Origin: Anthonomus grandis grandis
Taxonomy: Eukaryota > Arthropoda > Insecta > Coleoptera > Curculionidae
Direction of reading: 5' to 3'
DNA length: 64,000 bases
Assembly (NCBI RefSeq): GCF_022605725.1
Contig: NC_065557.1
Span: 744,001 to 808,000, forward strand
This document shows, piece after piece, positions 47,401-62,400 of the stretch (the stretch's first letter is position 1; each line of letters begins with the position of its first letter). Position numbers and translations under genes: made by a program. The notes under the pieces are model-generated. The model was given only the letters and a program-made list of their open reading frames with translations, was not told the origin of the DNA and made no database searches.

Positions 47401-50400
47401 CTGGAAAGTAACTTTGGACGATTTGTAGTACAACCACCTGCCAAACAATGTCATCCACCTTCTATTTACATTGTTTGAGAAGTAAAATGCTAGTGTTTTG
47501 ATAGGTGACCATTCTAATCTATCGTTGCACTGGATAAAAAAATTATTTCAGATTCCGGAAAATGTGACTTCAAATTCCAGAAATTAACAGAAAACAGCTT
47601 GAAATTTCCGAAAGTATTAAAAAAATTACTACAGCTAATCGCAAATTTAATTGTATGAGCCTAAAGAAAATACACAATTTAAATTCCTGGAAAATATAAG
47701 AAATTTCCTTAAAATAGCTGAAAGTGGATGAAATTCAGTTGAAATTCCTGTAAATAGTAAAAAATTACTCTAAAAGCCCGGAAGTAACAAAAAAATAACA
47801 TCAGCTGACTGGGAAATGCTTTGAATTGCTTAGTAGCAACAACAAATTACTTCAATGCATATAACAACGAAAAAATTTCTTTAAATAATCTTAAAAAATT
47901 ATCATGAAATGCCTGTACGAAAAAGTGACTACAAGTAATGCAAAACGTACTTTAAATCCCTAAAAAATGACTAATTTTCTGGAAATAACTACTGACTTAA
48001 AATGCCTGTAAGGGACAAAAAAATTACTTCAGTTGCCAGAAAAAGTGACTTTAATACCCGAAAGTAGCCTTAAATTCTTGAGAGCTAAAAAAAATTACTT
48101 CAGCTTTTTGTAAAGTGATTTGTATAAGCTTAAAAAAATCATAACTCAATGTCCTGGATGTGCGAAAAAACTACTACAACTCGAGAAAATTACTTGAAAT
48201 CCCTGTAAATAGAAAATAACGACTCTAGAACCATAAAGTATAAAAAATTACTTAAATTGCCTGTAAAGGTGAAAAAAACTGCCATCAAATGCTTGCAATA
48301 AAATGAAACGCCTAAAAGTAACAAAAGGTGGCCTCAAATGCCTGGAAGTAATAAAAAAAATGGCTTCAGCTGACTGAAAAAAACCCTAAATTGACCGGCA
48401 TCAACAACAAATTACTTCAGTGTGAATAACAGCGAGACAGTAACTTCAAACACCTAAAAGTAAAAGAGTTCTGCATAAAATACCCAACTCTAGTTAATAA
48501 AAAAAAATTTAGATGCCTGGGAGTAATAAAAGCTGATTTGAAATGCTTGGAAAGAACAAAAATTGATTAAAAATGCACGGAGGTACTAAAAAAATGATTT
48601 TAAATGCCCAGAAGTAAGAAAAAAACTATATTAGATACTTGTGAGTAACAAAATAGACCTAAAATTCCTAGGTATATAAAATTGCTTAAAATACCTGGAG
48701 TTAGAAACAAAATGACTTGAAATGCTTGGAAATAAGAAAAGTACACTAAGAATATTACCGAAAGTAAGGAAAAAAAACTTGAAATGATTAGAAAATTATG
48801 TGAAACGCTTGAAACAAAATGACATTGTTAATTGCACCATTAATTGAACAAATAGTAACAGGAAATGTCTGGAAGTAACGGAAAAAATTACTTCGCTACC
48901 TGAAAAGTGAATAAATCACTTTCAATGCCAGGAAATTGAATAAATTTCCATTAGCTGTTTAAAAAATTACCTTCCATGTGATGAAATGAATTAAAAGTTG
49001 AAGACTGTCGTGGAAATTGGAAATAGTATGAAAAACCTGGAAGAAATAAAGAAACGATAAAAAATTGCTTTAATTGTCTGGAAACTGACCGCGAACCCTT
49101 TTGCAGTAACAAAAGATGGTTCCAGCTGAGTTTCAAATGTCAGAAAGTAGCTTAAACTGTCTAAAAAATTGTTTCAGCTAACTGTAAATTTAACTGTTTG
49201 GGGCCAAACAAATATACAACTAGTGTTGTAAATATACGACACTAGTCATATATTTTTTTGGGAAATCCAAGAAATTCCCATAAAATGCTTGGAACTGGGA
49301 GAAAATCATTTGAAATCCTTGTAAATAGCAAGAATCGACCATAAAGTAACAAAAACTTACGTAAAATGCCTGTAAAAGTGAAAAAAACTGCCATCAAATG
49401 AAACACCTAAAAGTAACAAAAGGTGGCCTCAAACGCCTGGAAGTAATAAAAAAAAATGGCTTCAGCTGACTGAAAAAAAACCCTACATTGACCGGCAGCA
49501 ACAACAAATTACTTTAGTGCAAATAACAGTGAGATATTAACTTCAAACACCTGAAAGTAAACAGTTCTGCATAAAATACACAACTCTAGGTGCCTAAAAA
49601 CTGACCGTAGCTTTAAACGCCTGGAAGTGATACAAAATTATTTGAAATAGCTCAGAAACACTTCAAATACCTGTAGGTACTGAGTGCCTTGAAGGAGCAA
49701 AACATAAACTTTATTTGTATGAAAGTAACAAAAAAAGTAACTCTAGCAGTGTCAAAAGTTACTTTCAATTCCTGAAATTATTCAATTGACTGCAAAGTGA
49801 ATGAAGCGTGCGTGAAAGGCTTGGAAGTGCAAAAAGATTCACTAAGGCCTCACCTAAAGGACAAATTACTCGAACAAGAATTTCAAATGCCTGGAAGTGA
49901 ACGCAATTTTTGTAAAACGCCTAGAAGTAATGAGATTCGTGAAATATTTGAGAGACCTTTGTTGCCTAGAAGTATCCAAAGATGTCGTTCAACTGCCTGT
50001 AAAAGCCTAACATGACAAATAAAAAATTCTTCAAATATTCCTATGGATATGACGTTCGTAGCGTTTACAAATAATTTATTTCATCTTATAAATATTCAAA
50101 GTCTTTTTTTATGTATTGCAGACTTTTTAGTTTAAACATTTAGAATCAGTTCTTGTTCATTCCAGACTTTTGCACTCTTTCCATTTTATTCCACGAATTC
50201 CTCTAGTTTTTCCTATAATTTTCTATACAAGTTCCATGCAAGTAAATTTATTCCTTCGATCAGTGACTGCATTTTACAGTCATTTTTCATATTTTCCAAA
50301 GCATTTAAAGTAGTTCTTATGGAAATTCTAAAATTTGGGACAACACACATATTAACACACCTCAAATTCCCCATTTTACCTTCACTTTTCCCCGATTTTT

Positions 50401-53400
50401 CCTTTTACAGTGTTTTCATTAATAAAACGTTGATCAATTTTTATTTAGGTCGATGGTTGGAGCATATCGCGAAAGGCAAAACCTCGGAGGCATTAAGCAG
50501 ACTGTTATCACTAAAGGCGACCGATGCGGTGATCGTCACTTTGGGACCCAAAGGAGAAATCACCAACGAGCAGAACGTTAACGTTGATTTGGTGCAACGG
50601 GGGGATATTTTAAAGGTGGTGCCCGGTGCCAAGGTACCCGTCGACGGGAAAGTTATACAGGTACACACCACTTCTAATTTATTACCACTGTTTCTGTCCT
50701 GATGATTTTATGAAGGGAATATTCCCCTTTAATGAATTTTTACGGGATTAAAGTAAGTGTTTTAGAGGGTGGATTGGAAAAATGACTGGTAGAAACCAAA
50801 AAGTACTTTAAACATATTTTAGAAAATGACTTTGAATCTGAGAGTAACGAAAAGTGACCTGGAAATTCCATGAAATGTCTGAAAGAAGGAAAAATTAATT
50901 GAAATCCCAGATTCATGAAATGTTTCCCTTTTTCAAAGGCATTTGATGCCCAAAAGGGAATTTTTACAGAATGACTTTTAAAGGGTCGAACGATTAAGTT
51001 GGTTTACTAAGTCACTTTGTTAAAGTATTTTCAATTCTAAATGAAAATCTTATTGTGAATAATTCTCCATTAAAACTGTCTTTTTTAGAAATAAAGGGGC
51101 TGTTTAGGAATAAAAGTTGTTAATTCAATACGCATCAATTTGAATATTTCTACAAGAAGGTTACTAATTATATAGATCCAAATATACCGGAATGTACCGT
51201 ATTAAATAATATTGTAACGAAATTCGGGAACACACTTTTATTGTCAACGTCAAAAGCACTAACCTAACTCGCCTTGACTGTCGTTTAATTGTTTCCAAGG
51301 TAAAAACTGACTAAACGATTAAAACTGAATGAATTGTCACGAAGCGCGTCCTTTTTAAAACCCGATGGAACAGTTTCGAAATATTTGGAATTATCTTCAT
51401 TGTTTTTGCCGAAAGAGACCAATAATTTTAGGAGAATACTCACAGTCAAAGCAAGCAAGTATACAAATTCTAGAAAATTAGAACTACAAGGATTTACAAT
51501 ATAACCTAAATAACCTAAATTGGGGCCAAAATGGAGCTCTCGAACAAGATGAACTACTTAAAAACTAAACAATATAGATGAAAATAATAAACCAAACGTA
51601 AGTAGAACCCTAAAGAAACCCTACGAATCAATTTTAACTACAGAATACTAATAAAATTGTACAAAAACTAGCAGAATAATTAACGTATTTACATTTTCAT
51701 AATATAATATAATCAACCCATCAAAGTTCTATCTAGTTGGAATGTTGCAGCATTAAAATTTCAATTAATTAATGGGCATGTTTGATTGCAACTTAGGAGC
51801 CACTTTAAGTATTTTCGTAATTTTTTTACGTCAATATTAGGGACTTCCTGAGGATGGATTTGAGAGTAAAAACGTGGGCAGTTTAGGTGGTTTTGATAGG
51901 AGCGTTTTTTGCTACTTTTCTTGTCAAATTTCCGCTTTCGAGGGAATATTTTGAGGAAATAGTTTGAACTTCAATAAAACGGTTTTAGGCGAAAAAAAGA
52001 GTGTTTCTTTCTCAATATTTCATTGTAAAAAAGATTCTTGTACCTCAAAAACTTTTCGAGTTAGAAGCGGTTTTGTTAACCAGGGTCCACGAACCACCAA
52101 ATTTATAGATATAGAACTCATATTGGGACACCAAGATTTTTATTTATTATCAGACACTTGTGTATGTAACTTAAAAGCCGCTTTAAATGTTGTACTGTTT
52201 TTTTTTTTAAATATAGAGGACTTCTTGACGATGAATTTAAGGGTAAACACCTGGTTCTAGGTTAAGGATATGACCAGATAGGACTATTTTTTTGGCAAAT
52301 GTTTCTTGTGAATATTTTCATGAAATGACTCAAATTTGCTTCAAACGCTTTTAAGCGATAACAAGGGAATTTCTTTCCCAATATTTTTGTACAAGAACCA
52401 TTTTTGTATCCCGAGTTAGAAACCGATTTGTCAGGCAAGATTCAAGAGCCACCGAGTTTGTAGATATGGAACTCATATTGGAACACCAACATTTTGTTAC
52501 TATTACCAGATATATTTTAATAATTTTTTTGCATCATTACAAGGGGTTTTCTGAGGACGATTTTAGGAGTAAAAACGTAGTTTTGTGTTAAGAATTTGGG
52601 TATTCAGGGCAATTTTGGTTTGGGCATTTTTTCTTTCAATTTGGGCAATTTCGTGTGCAAACATTTCCTGTACCTGAAAAACTTTCCAAGTTAGAACCAA
52701 TTTTGTCACCAAAGGTCCAAAAACTTTTAACAGGCATATTGCAAAATTATTAGCAAACCAATCATCAATCAACCATTGAAAATATTTTCACAATTTATTT
52801 AAATAAACTTTCGGAGGATAAATTTAAGCGTTAAAACGTAGTTCTAAGTTAAGACTTTTATAACATTAATTAAATCATTAAAAAAAATTGAATATATGGG
52901 ATTAATGTTTGTTTTTGTCGTTGTTTAGGGTCAGTCGATGTGCGACGAGAGTCTTATTACGGGGGAAAGTATGCCAGTACCGAAAAAAATCGGTAGCACG
53001 GTGATCGGCGGTTCGATAAACCAACACGGACTGTTAATACTCGAGGCGACTCATACGGGTGAAAACACCACTTTATCGCAGATCGTTAAACTGGTGGAGG
53101 AGGCGCAAACCTCCAAGGCACCGATACAACATTTAGCCGATAAAATTGCCGGGTAAGAATATGTCAATCAATAAGTCAAGAATAAGTTAAATATGTAAGA
53201 ATAGTGGGTGGTTAAAACAGTGCCAGTTCTTACTCAGTAACTTTATTTAATACTTAAAAGTCACTTTAAATTATAATTTTATGCAAACTAATACAAGAAG
53301 TGAACCTAAAAGCTGGACACGAAATTTTTAATGCCTGGAATAACATTTGAAATTACTTTTAAACGATTTAAAAACCTTGCTGTGCCCAGTGTTCGAAAGG

Positions 53401-56400
53401 CACAAAATCGACGTAAAATTATACTTACAATCTCTGGCCAGTCTTCCAGACTAAGTCATGTTGCCAAATTTTCCGAGATATTTCTTTGAAATCTACGCTG
53501 TATTGCGATCAAGTTGATAGAAATATCGCACCAGTGATATCTTTATTTGAAGGAATCTCGGAAATAGACCGCAGTTATAATTTAAAGTTGAAAATCACTT
53601 TAAAAACATGGAAGTGCTTGTTTCTTAAAGGCATAAATGTGACGTGACACGTCTATGGAACACGCGAAAATATACTTGGATTGGAAATCTTTGGAAAACC
53701 CTGAAAAACCTGGAAGAGAGAAAAAATAAGTCCAAAATGGCAAAAAATTATTTTCAATATCTGGATGACATAACAATTTACTCGCCTGATTTCTGGAAAA
53801 CCTTAAATCGCATCAAATCAAAAAATTAGTTCTGAAATGTACTTTAAGTCTATAAAACGTAGTTTCTTACAGTGGAGTTGTATCATGAGGAAATTGAAAC
53901 GTACATAGTCCTCCTCCTTTCACTAATCTCACAAATATACACACATTTCGAACATAAAAGTTTTTCATTCTTAATTGCTCAGAATTAGAGTACATATTTT
54001 TGCTCAACTAGGAATTAAACCTGGAGAACTACACTATATTGGGCTCAAATGAAAGAAATATCGCAGGAAACGTGTAGTACCTATAATTGAAGGAATTTAG
54101 GAAATTACAAGGCATGTACATACTTATAATTTTAAAAGAATTCAGGGCATTTTAGGTGTTTTGTGTCTGTCTTAGCAAAAACCGATAACATAAGAGGAAG
54201 TTGTGATAAAGGGTTGACATGATGCGGTAATTCAATGTTCACTGGACAAAGGAGCACGGGTATAGCCTAAATAGCACATAAAAATAAAAGCCTGGAAGGA
54301 AAATTAATTAAGCTACTTAAGAATACTCCAAATGAACGGAATAAAATTTAGAATGCATGGAATATATAAAAATTTACCCCCAAAGGCTGGAAAATATGAA
54401 AGAAGTTTTTTAAATGCCTAAAAAACATAAAAAATAGCCGCAGATGCCTGAAAATGCAATTTTACTAAAAATGCTTGGAAAATTACTCGTAAAAACAAGA
54501 AAAGTTTTTAAAATATTCCAAACTCATAATTCATTCACTTAAATATTTTTTATAAGATATAGAATCTTCCTATGAAAAGCTGAAATAAAATTAATAAAAT
54601 ATTGGGAAAGCCTGGTAGGAAAACTAATTAAAATGCATGGAAAGTATAAGAAATTCCCCAAATGTTCTGAAACAAAATTGAACATGATCGAAACTCGGGG
54701 AGAACATAAACATTAAGCCTCAAAGTCTGGAAAACATTAAAAAATTCGAAAAATTTAAAAATATTTCAAACTCTTGAAAGACAAAAAAAAGTGCAATTTA
54801 AATTAAACTACCTTTTACAGAGAAAAAGAAATAGGAAATTAAGGTCCAATTGCCCGGAAAAGTTACTTTATTTATTTGACGTAAGATGTGTAAACCTTCG
54901 TCTGAAATCCTGGAAAAAATTAAAGAAATAGTGGAAATGCCTGGAATACAATTAAACATAATTAAAATTTTTGAAAAACAAAAATTTACTCCTTAAGTTT
55001 CCAATAGCACCTCCAAGTAAATCTTAACCTCTAGCAACTGTTAATAATTTTTCATTAAAATTGACGACGATTTGGGAAAATTATGGCCACAATCCTTTTA
55101 ATTAATTCCAACGGTAATTAATACTTTAAATTTTTAAATTCCACTAATATTTCCTGAGATATTGAGATGACAAATTCTGGGTCCAAAAAAACGTGTTAAA
55201 AAAGTCTTGAAATTTGATATTTTTGTAATCTATGCTTAAGAGATGAACAAATTGTGGAAAACCTGTGGCTTTAATGCTTTTAATTCCAGTGTCAGGTTAT
55301 TTTATACTCACAACATTCCAAAATTTATTGATATACCATCCAGAAAGTCTTAATTAACTTGAGTTCTACTCAGATCCCCAAAATTCCTCAAGAACACCAT
55401 AAAGATCCACCCACATAACAAACTTGTATGGCATTTTAGGTACTTTGTGCCAGCGGTGGTGGGCGTCTCCATACTCACCCTAATAATCTGGTCGATAATC
55501 GGCGCGGTGGATTTCGATAGACTTCCGGTCAGCCATCACGAGAAAGAGGGCTTCACTAAAACGGAAGTGATTTTACAGTTCGTCTTCCGGTGCGCCCTGA
55601 GCGTTTTAGCGATCGCTTGCCCATGCGCTTTAGGACTGGCGACCCCTACGGCCGTCATGGTTGGAACAGGTTTGAACTTCTCTTCCTTCATTAACCGACC
55701 CACCACTGACCTAACCTCGATTTCAGGTGTGGGTGCCTTAAATGGGATTTTAATTAAGGGCGCGGGTCCGCTGGAAAACGCTCACAAGATCAAAGCGATA
55801 ATGTTCGATAAGACCGGAACGATCACCAAAGGTACCCCGGAAGTGTCTAGGGTATGGATGCAAAATGACGGTTACGGTCCGGCCCTGATTTTGGCGGCGG
55901 TCGGTTGTGCCGAGGGAAATTCGGAGCATCCGATCGCGGCCGCCATTTTGAAATACGTGAGGGACGTTTTAGGGTGCGACGTTGGCGGGAGCAGTAAGAG
56001 TTTTCAGGTGAGAGGGCACACATTAAATATAATTAGTTATATTACGTCTATGGTGAGGATTGACTAAAAATGCTAAATGTGTATTGGTTGAACTTTTACG
56101 GTAGAGCAAACGTTTGGACCAGTGGCATCCTGGTGGAAGGATCTTCATTTATATATTCAATTTATTCAAATTCAAAATATATTACATTCATTCAATAATA
56201 CTAAACTAATCCTTCCTAATACTAAAATGCCTTCTTAGAAAAGTGAAAGATGCTAGAATTAGCATTGCCGTGGAACTATGGGCAGTTTGTTTGCTTGCAA
56301 CAAACTCTGATGCAATGATGTATAGAAATGGCAAAAAAACACTTCATAATATCATAAAAATTAGTCACTTATTTTGACAGGCACAAAACAATACTACTGT

Positions 56401-59400
56401 TTCTCTTTAATAAGATATGAAACATTTTATTTAATACAATATGCTTAAGACATTTTATAAAGAATTCAATATTCAAAGTTAAATAAACGTCCCTATATTA
56501 GAGAAAAGAATAATTAAAAATAATTTAAGATAATATTCAGCTAAGAAGAAAATTTCACGGATACAGTACCAAGAAACAAAAATTCGCTAAAAAAAAAAGG
56601 TTTTACAAAGTACCAATATGTCAAACGAAAAGAAATGTATTAATAATGGACAATAATATATAAAATTTAAAATGCAGGTAGGTTAAAGAATGAAGTTTAG
56701 GGTGTTGAAGTGAGGTTTAAAATGAAGCTGACATATATGGGACACTAATATTGTTTTGTTGTGAAAATCTTGTTTAATAGTTATGCTTTTCAAAATTAGC
56801 CGGTTCATTGATTTTTACTTAGTATAATTTACTGCACATTAAACATACATATTCTTCAGGATTAAGGATTTCATGTAATTGGTAGAACTTATATAAAATA
56901 TGTTGCGATTTTTTTTATTTAAATAAGTGATATGTTCATCCCATTTTAGATGTGCGTTTATCGACAATGTGCCTAAAATATGCCGGTCAGATAATGTAGG
57001 TGAAAATGTAATAAAAAATGTTTTTGACAAATTAAGCCCCAATAAATTATCATCCAGCAATCGATGCACGCCACTGAGACCTATCCCTGCTCTCTGATAT
57101 GCCTCTTCTGCATAGGAAACAACAATACAAGGTGTTTCAGAACTATGGGATCAAACTTCTAGGGGTTATTCAGTGCATTAAGAGAAAACATTTGGGTATA
57201 GAGTCCTAAGACGTGTCAAAAATTAGAAAGACGATTAATTGCCTAAATGCAATTTACCTTTTGTACATGATATCATCACAGTAATTATTCAAAATGTCTT
57301 TCTCCAACCTGTATACACCGATTTAAACGTCGCACGTAATTTCCGCGGACTTGACTACAAATTTGTTATTCGTTTTGAATGGTTTCAAATGCTGCTATTA
57401 TTCGTCCAATGAAGTCATGTTCTGTTTCTACTGGAGATTCGTAGACCAATAACTTTACATTGCCCCACAGGAAAAAATCTAGCGACGTTAAATTGGATGA
57501 CCTAGAGGGCCAAGAAACTGCTCCAACTCTGTCAATACAACGGTGCGACGAGCCAAATCCTCATGTACTTGTACAGAAAATCACCAAGAACGCCTGTCCA
57601 CACTTTGACAGACCAACGTTGCTGATGTTGAAAATCATCAGCTATAACATTTTAAACATTGATATTGACATTTTGAACAATTGCTGTGATGATATCATGT
57701 ACAAAAGGCAAAAATTAAGTGCATGAATTACATCCTATTTAGGCAATTCATCGTCTTTAACGCGTCTTAGGACCGTAGTGTCGTAGTGACACTTTACCGG
57801 ACATGGGTTTCCTATACTTAAATACTTAATATATGTATATACTTAAATATATGTTGCACTGAATTATCCTGTATATCTAAGCAATAATAGAGAAATGCTA
57901 TAAAGACCCAAAAGAAATTAAAAAATACTCACATTTTTATCGCATTTACCTGGTTTTCGAGATATAACCAAGAACTCCAATACTGATCCTAAGAATTAAA
58001 CTAAATTTGAACGCCCCCTATCCAGAAAACCGACCCATTTTATCCCCGTTAAACTTATACTTAGACTTAAAATGAAATTCTCTTAGGCCGTTCCTGGTTG
58101 CGGCTTGAAATGCACCGTCGGCGACCTCTCGTCTTCGATAAAGAATGCGAAAAACAGTCCCGAACTGGCCGCTTTTACCTCGCTAGTGTCCGCCGGTAGT
58201 TCCGGCAGTTTTAAGGTCAAAGGAGTGGACGTGGAGGTTTACCAAAGTCCCGACATGCGACTGGGACATCTGATCGGGATGGGCGACGCGCCCCAGGACA
58301 TGCGATTGGGAGAATACGAAGTGATTGTCGGTATGTCAATTCCGCAATTGTCAAACCTGCTAGAAATCCTTTAGTGATCCCTCTGAGCCCTTCCCATTAA
58401 TAAAATAGATATTGCTGAGTTCTTGCTTTCAATATGCCATTCCAAAACCTTACTTATAAATGATCGATTTTCATTTAAGGTAACAGAGAGTGGATGAGGC
58501 GGAACGGTTTAAACGTCAACCCGGAAGTGGACAGAAAAATGGTGGCCGAAGAGGAGGAGGGTCGATCTGCCGTCCTATGCGCACTCAACGGTAATTTTAT
58601 TGACCCTAACATCACAAAACTCCCTTTAAATTCTTTTATTTTATAACTAAATGCCGGTTTACTCAGGTGCAATTGTGGCGATGATTAGTGTGGCGGACAT
58701 GGTAAAACCGGAGGCGCATCTCGCCGTCTACACCCTCAAGAAAATGGGCCTGGAGGTCGTTTTACTTACCGGCGATAATAGACAGACGGCCGCCAGTATA
58801 GCCAGACAAGTTGGGATTACTAAGGTGTACGCGGAAGTGCTGCCGTCCCATAAAGTCGCCAGAGTACAACGGTAAAACATTTTTTCTAAATCCTAATAAG
58901 GCTGTTTTTACTACTCTCTATGTAGTCGAGGAAATGGAGCTCTTTGGAGTACAAAATTTGACAATGGAAGTCTGTTTTTTTAAATCATTGGAATACTTTG
59001 CTACATTATAATAATTATAATAAACCTCTTAAAACACTAAAAAAATCCTAAAAATACGAATTAAGTGCTAGCGCCGTAATGACATTTAAAAAAATTAGGT
59101 ATCAGTGTAAAGCTCTTGTCTCCAATTACATAACGCCTTTAAATACAGGGTGTTTCATTTGAAAAAACTACATATATAAGTTAATATAATTTATTTTCGA
59201 CGCACCCTATATATGTAAAATTATTTTTAGTTTGTAGATTTTTGTTAACCTTTTAACCATGTCACATAAGTTTTTTTCCTCTCGGTATAGCTTTAGCCGT
59301 ACCCTGTATATTACATTAAAAAAAAGCTTCGTTTTACTCCCTGATTACATCAAATGACTGCGTTTTCAGGTATCAAAACAGAGGAATAAGAGTGGCGATG

Positions 59401-62400
59401 GTGGGAGACGGAATAAACGATTCGCCGGCCCTCGCTCAGGCGGACGTCGGGGTGGCGATAGCGGCCGGTACCGACGTCGCGGTGGAGGCCGCCCACGTCG
59501 TTCTGATGCGAAACGACCTGCTGGACGTCATCGCTTGTTTGCAGCTTAGCAGGAAAACCGTGAACCGGATAAGACTGAATTTCGTGTTTGCCAGCATGTA
59601 CAATTTGTTAGGTGAGGATCGACATTATTTTGACACGTATCTCATGGTTTGTGTCCATTGGTGGACATTGTTAGGTATAGAGCCATTTGGATTTAAAGAT
59701 AAAAAAGTTATTCTCAGTTAAGAACTGGGGTAGTTAGGGCAGTTTTGGCTGAAGTATTTCTTTTATCTCAAGAAATTTTTACGATTTTTTTTTCAATAAA
59801 TAGTTATACTCTATTTCAGAAGTGTATAGAGCAATAAACTGGGGAATTCCGTTCTGTTTGGCTACATTTCGTGGTAGTTCATAGGCGCTGGTACTTATAA
59901 TATTTATGAATTTAATTTTCACGGATTAAATGCCTTTATTTTGAAAGAGATTAAATACTAAATAAATACTTTTAATCCTTTTGTATAGGTACCTATCTTT
60001 TAACGCTTTGTAACATGCAAAAATGGGGTCAGGTAATATATACAGACTATAAATACTTTTAAATCATATTTTAAACGTTAGTAGTCACTGCTACGCTGTA
60101 GTGTAATCACAATATTATTATCCCAATATTTAAAAAATGGAGGTATTCAGTCCAACGAAAAGATGTACTAAAAATTCTCCACTATCGCTGAGTGAAAAAG
60201 TTATTATTTTAAATGTACATGATTGCATAAAACACGATTACCCTAGTTTTACTGTGCAAGAAATTGTTGAAAAATGTTCTCGAATGAGTGGAATTGGAAA
60301 GTCCACCATTTTCAAATTGTTGCGGGAAAGAAAAGTAGCAGGTCAAGTGGAATCTCCCAAGCAAAAGCCAGGACGACCTACAAAAGTCCTTGATGAAAAT
60401 GCTAAATGTATAATTCGAAGAAAAGTTCACTCTTTTTATTTTAAAAAGGAAATACCCACCCTAGACAAAATTTGAATGGAGCTTGGCCGAGATGACAGTA
60501 TTCCGTTGATAAGTAGAAAACTTTTATGGAAAACTTTAAAAAATATGGATTTTGCCTGGGAAAAGCATAACCGCAAAGCACTTTTACTGGAGAGCGACGA
60601 AATTGTTTGTTGGAGACGACAATACTTGAGAAGTATCAAGCAGTACCGCAGGGAGCAAAAGAAAGTTTTTTATCTTGATGAGACGTGGATTAACGAAGGT
60701 TATATAGTCCAAAAAATGTGGCAAGACAAAAATATAACCAGTGCTCGCCAAGCTTTCATAGAAGACCTGTCTACGGGTATTAAAGTACCTTCGGGAAAAG
60801 GAAAAAGACTTATAATCACACATATTGGAAGCGAAGAGGGATTTTTAAAAGAAGGTCTGCTAACCTTTGAGTCGACTCGCACAGGAGATTACCATGAAGA
60901 CATGAACTCAGACGTTTTCGAGGACTATTTTGGTGAAATGATAAAATTTCTTCCGGCTAATTCGGTGGTGGTTATGGATAACGCAAGCTATCATTCACGG
61001 CGTTAGTAGCAACTTCAAGTTGGAGAAAGCAAGAAATTATCGATTGGCTGACTGCAAAAGGTATTGGGTTTGAAGTAAATTTGATAAAAAAAGAACTGCT
61101 GGCAATAGCAAACTTACAAAAAACTCGTTTCATGAAATACGCCGTGGAAGATATAGCCGAAAAATATAATATAACTGTACTGCGCTTACCGCCATATCAT
61201 TGCGAACTAAATCCTATAGAACTGATATGGGCGCAGGTAAAAGAATTTGTAGCAAGACAAAACACGACTTTTAAAATGAAAGATGTTAAGCTACTGTTTG
61301 ATCAAGCCATTACGGAAGCGACACCAGAGAATTGGCGAAAAGCAGTCCAGCATGTAATTAAGCAAGAGGACAAAATGTGGGATCTTGACAACCTCATCGA
61401 TCAGACAGTCGATCCTTTAATTATAATGTCAAGAGGTGATGACAGTTTCCTCAGATGACGAAGAAGACTACAATCTATTATAATTTAAAATTGTTATACA
61501 CTGTTCAAAAAGTGCCAGATCCAAAAGTGACATTTTCAACTGTTTTACTCTACATATTATGTTCAATAAATTTGTGAAAAAAATATATTATTCCATTAAA
61601 ACAAAAGTAACTTTCTAAAAAAAATAGCATTTAAGTACATTAATTATAAGGTAAAAAACAAGTCCCAGTTGCACGCCTTTGGCGAACCGTTTTCAATGTT
61701 TATCAGTGGGTAACAATGGGCAAAACTCATAAATTGACCCAAAACCGGGTGGCACTACCTGAATCAACGAAAAGAAAGAATTTTACATTGAAACTAATAC
61801 CCAACTAAGGTAGTGGCATAAAATATTGGTGGATCACCAGGTACCACTTTTGCATACCTAATGAGGTTTTATTGCTCTACACACTTCTGAAATAGAGTAT
61901 AATTTATTTTGAGCATAATTTTGGAACTGCTTAACATATATTCATGATTTTTCCAAATTAATATAAAGCCATTATTGAGGATGGGATTTTGAGTGCAATA
62001 ACGTGCTTCTGGATTAAACTTTAGGGTAAATAAGATTAATTTTCGTACTCCGTACAAAATATCAAGAAAAACACTTAGTTGTTAGTCACTTGGGCTGTTT
62101 TCAATTCAAATTAAAAATTTGTCCTCAAAATACAAAGTTATAAGCTTTGTTCTCACAGCAGTAAGAAACAAGTTTTCGACAAATAAACATGCGCCATAGA
62201 GTAAAATGCGTTCGCACAGAAACTTCTGATCGGTTTCAAATTAAAAGTTTAATGTTCTTACACAAATTCCTGATTGTCATGTGATAGTCAGACTTGTTTT
62301 CGGATTTATTTCAAGCAGTGTCAGAGAATTCGGGTAGCTAGTCAACGCCGATCTTCGGAATATGAACGTATAACGTTTTTGTATAGTCCCTGATATTCGT

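Noticed and set aside
49797..50015. 72-codon ORF at the end of the intron 7 minisatellite
   Set aside because: It is made of the CTGGAAGT-type repeat words and has no domain or splice support.
51964..52260. 98-codon ORF in ATP7 intron 8
   Set aside because: It lies within the degenerate tandem repeat and is not preserved in the neighbouring units.
57460..57726. 88-codon plus-strand ORF in ATP7 intron 11
   Set aside because: It is antisense to a mariner transposase remnant (LDFFLWG on the minus strand).
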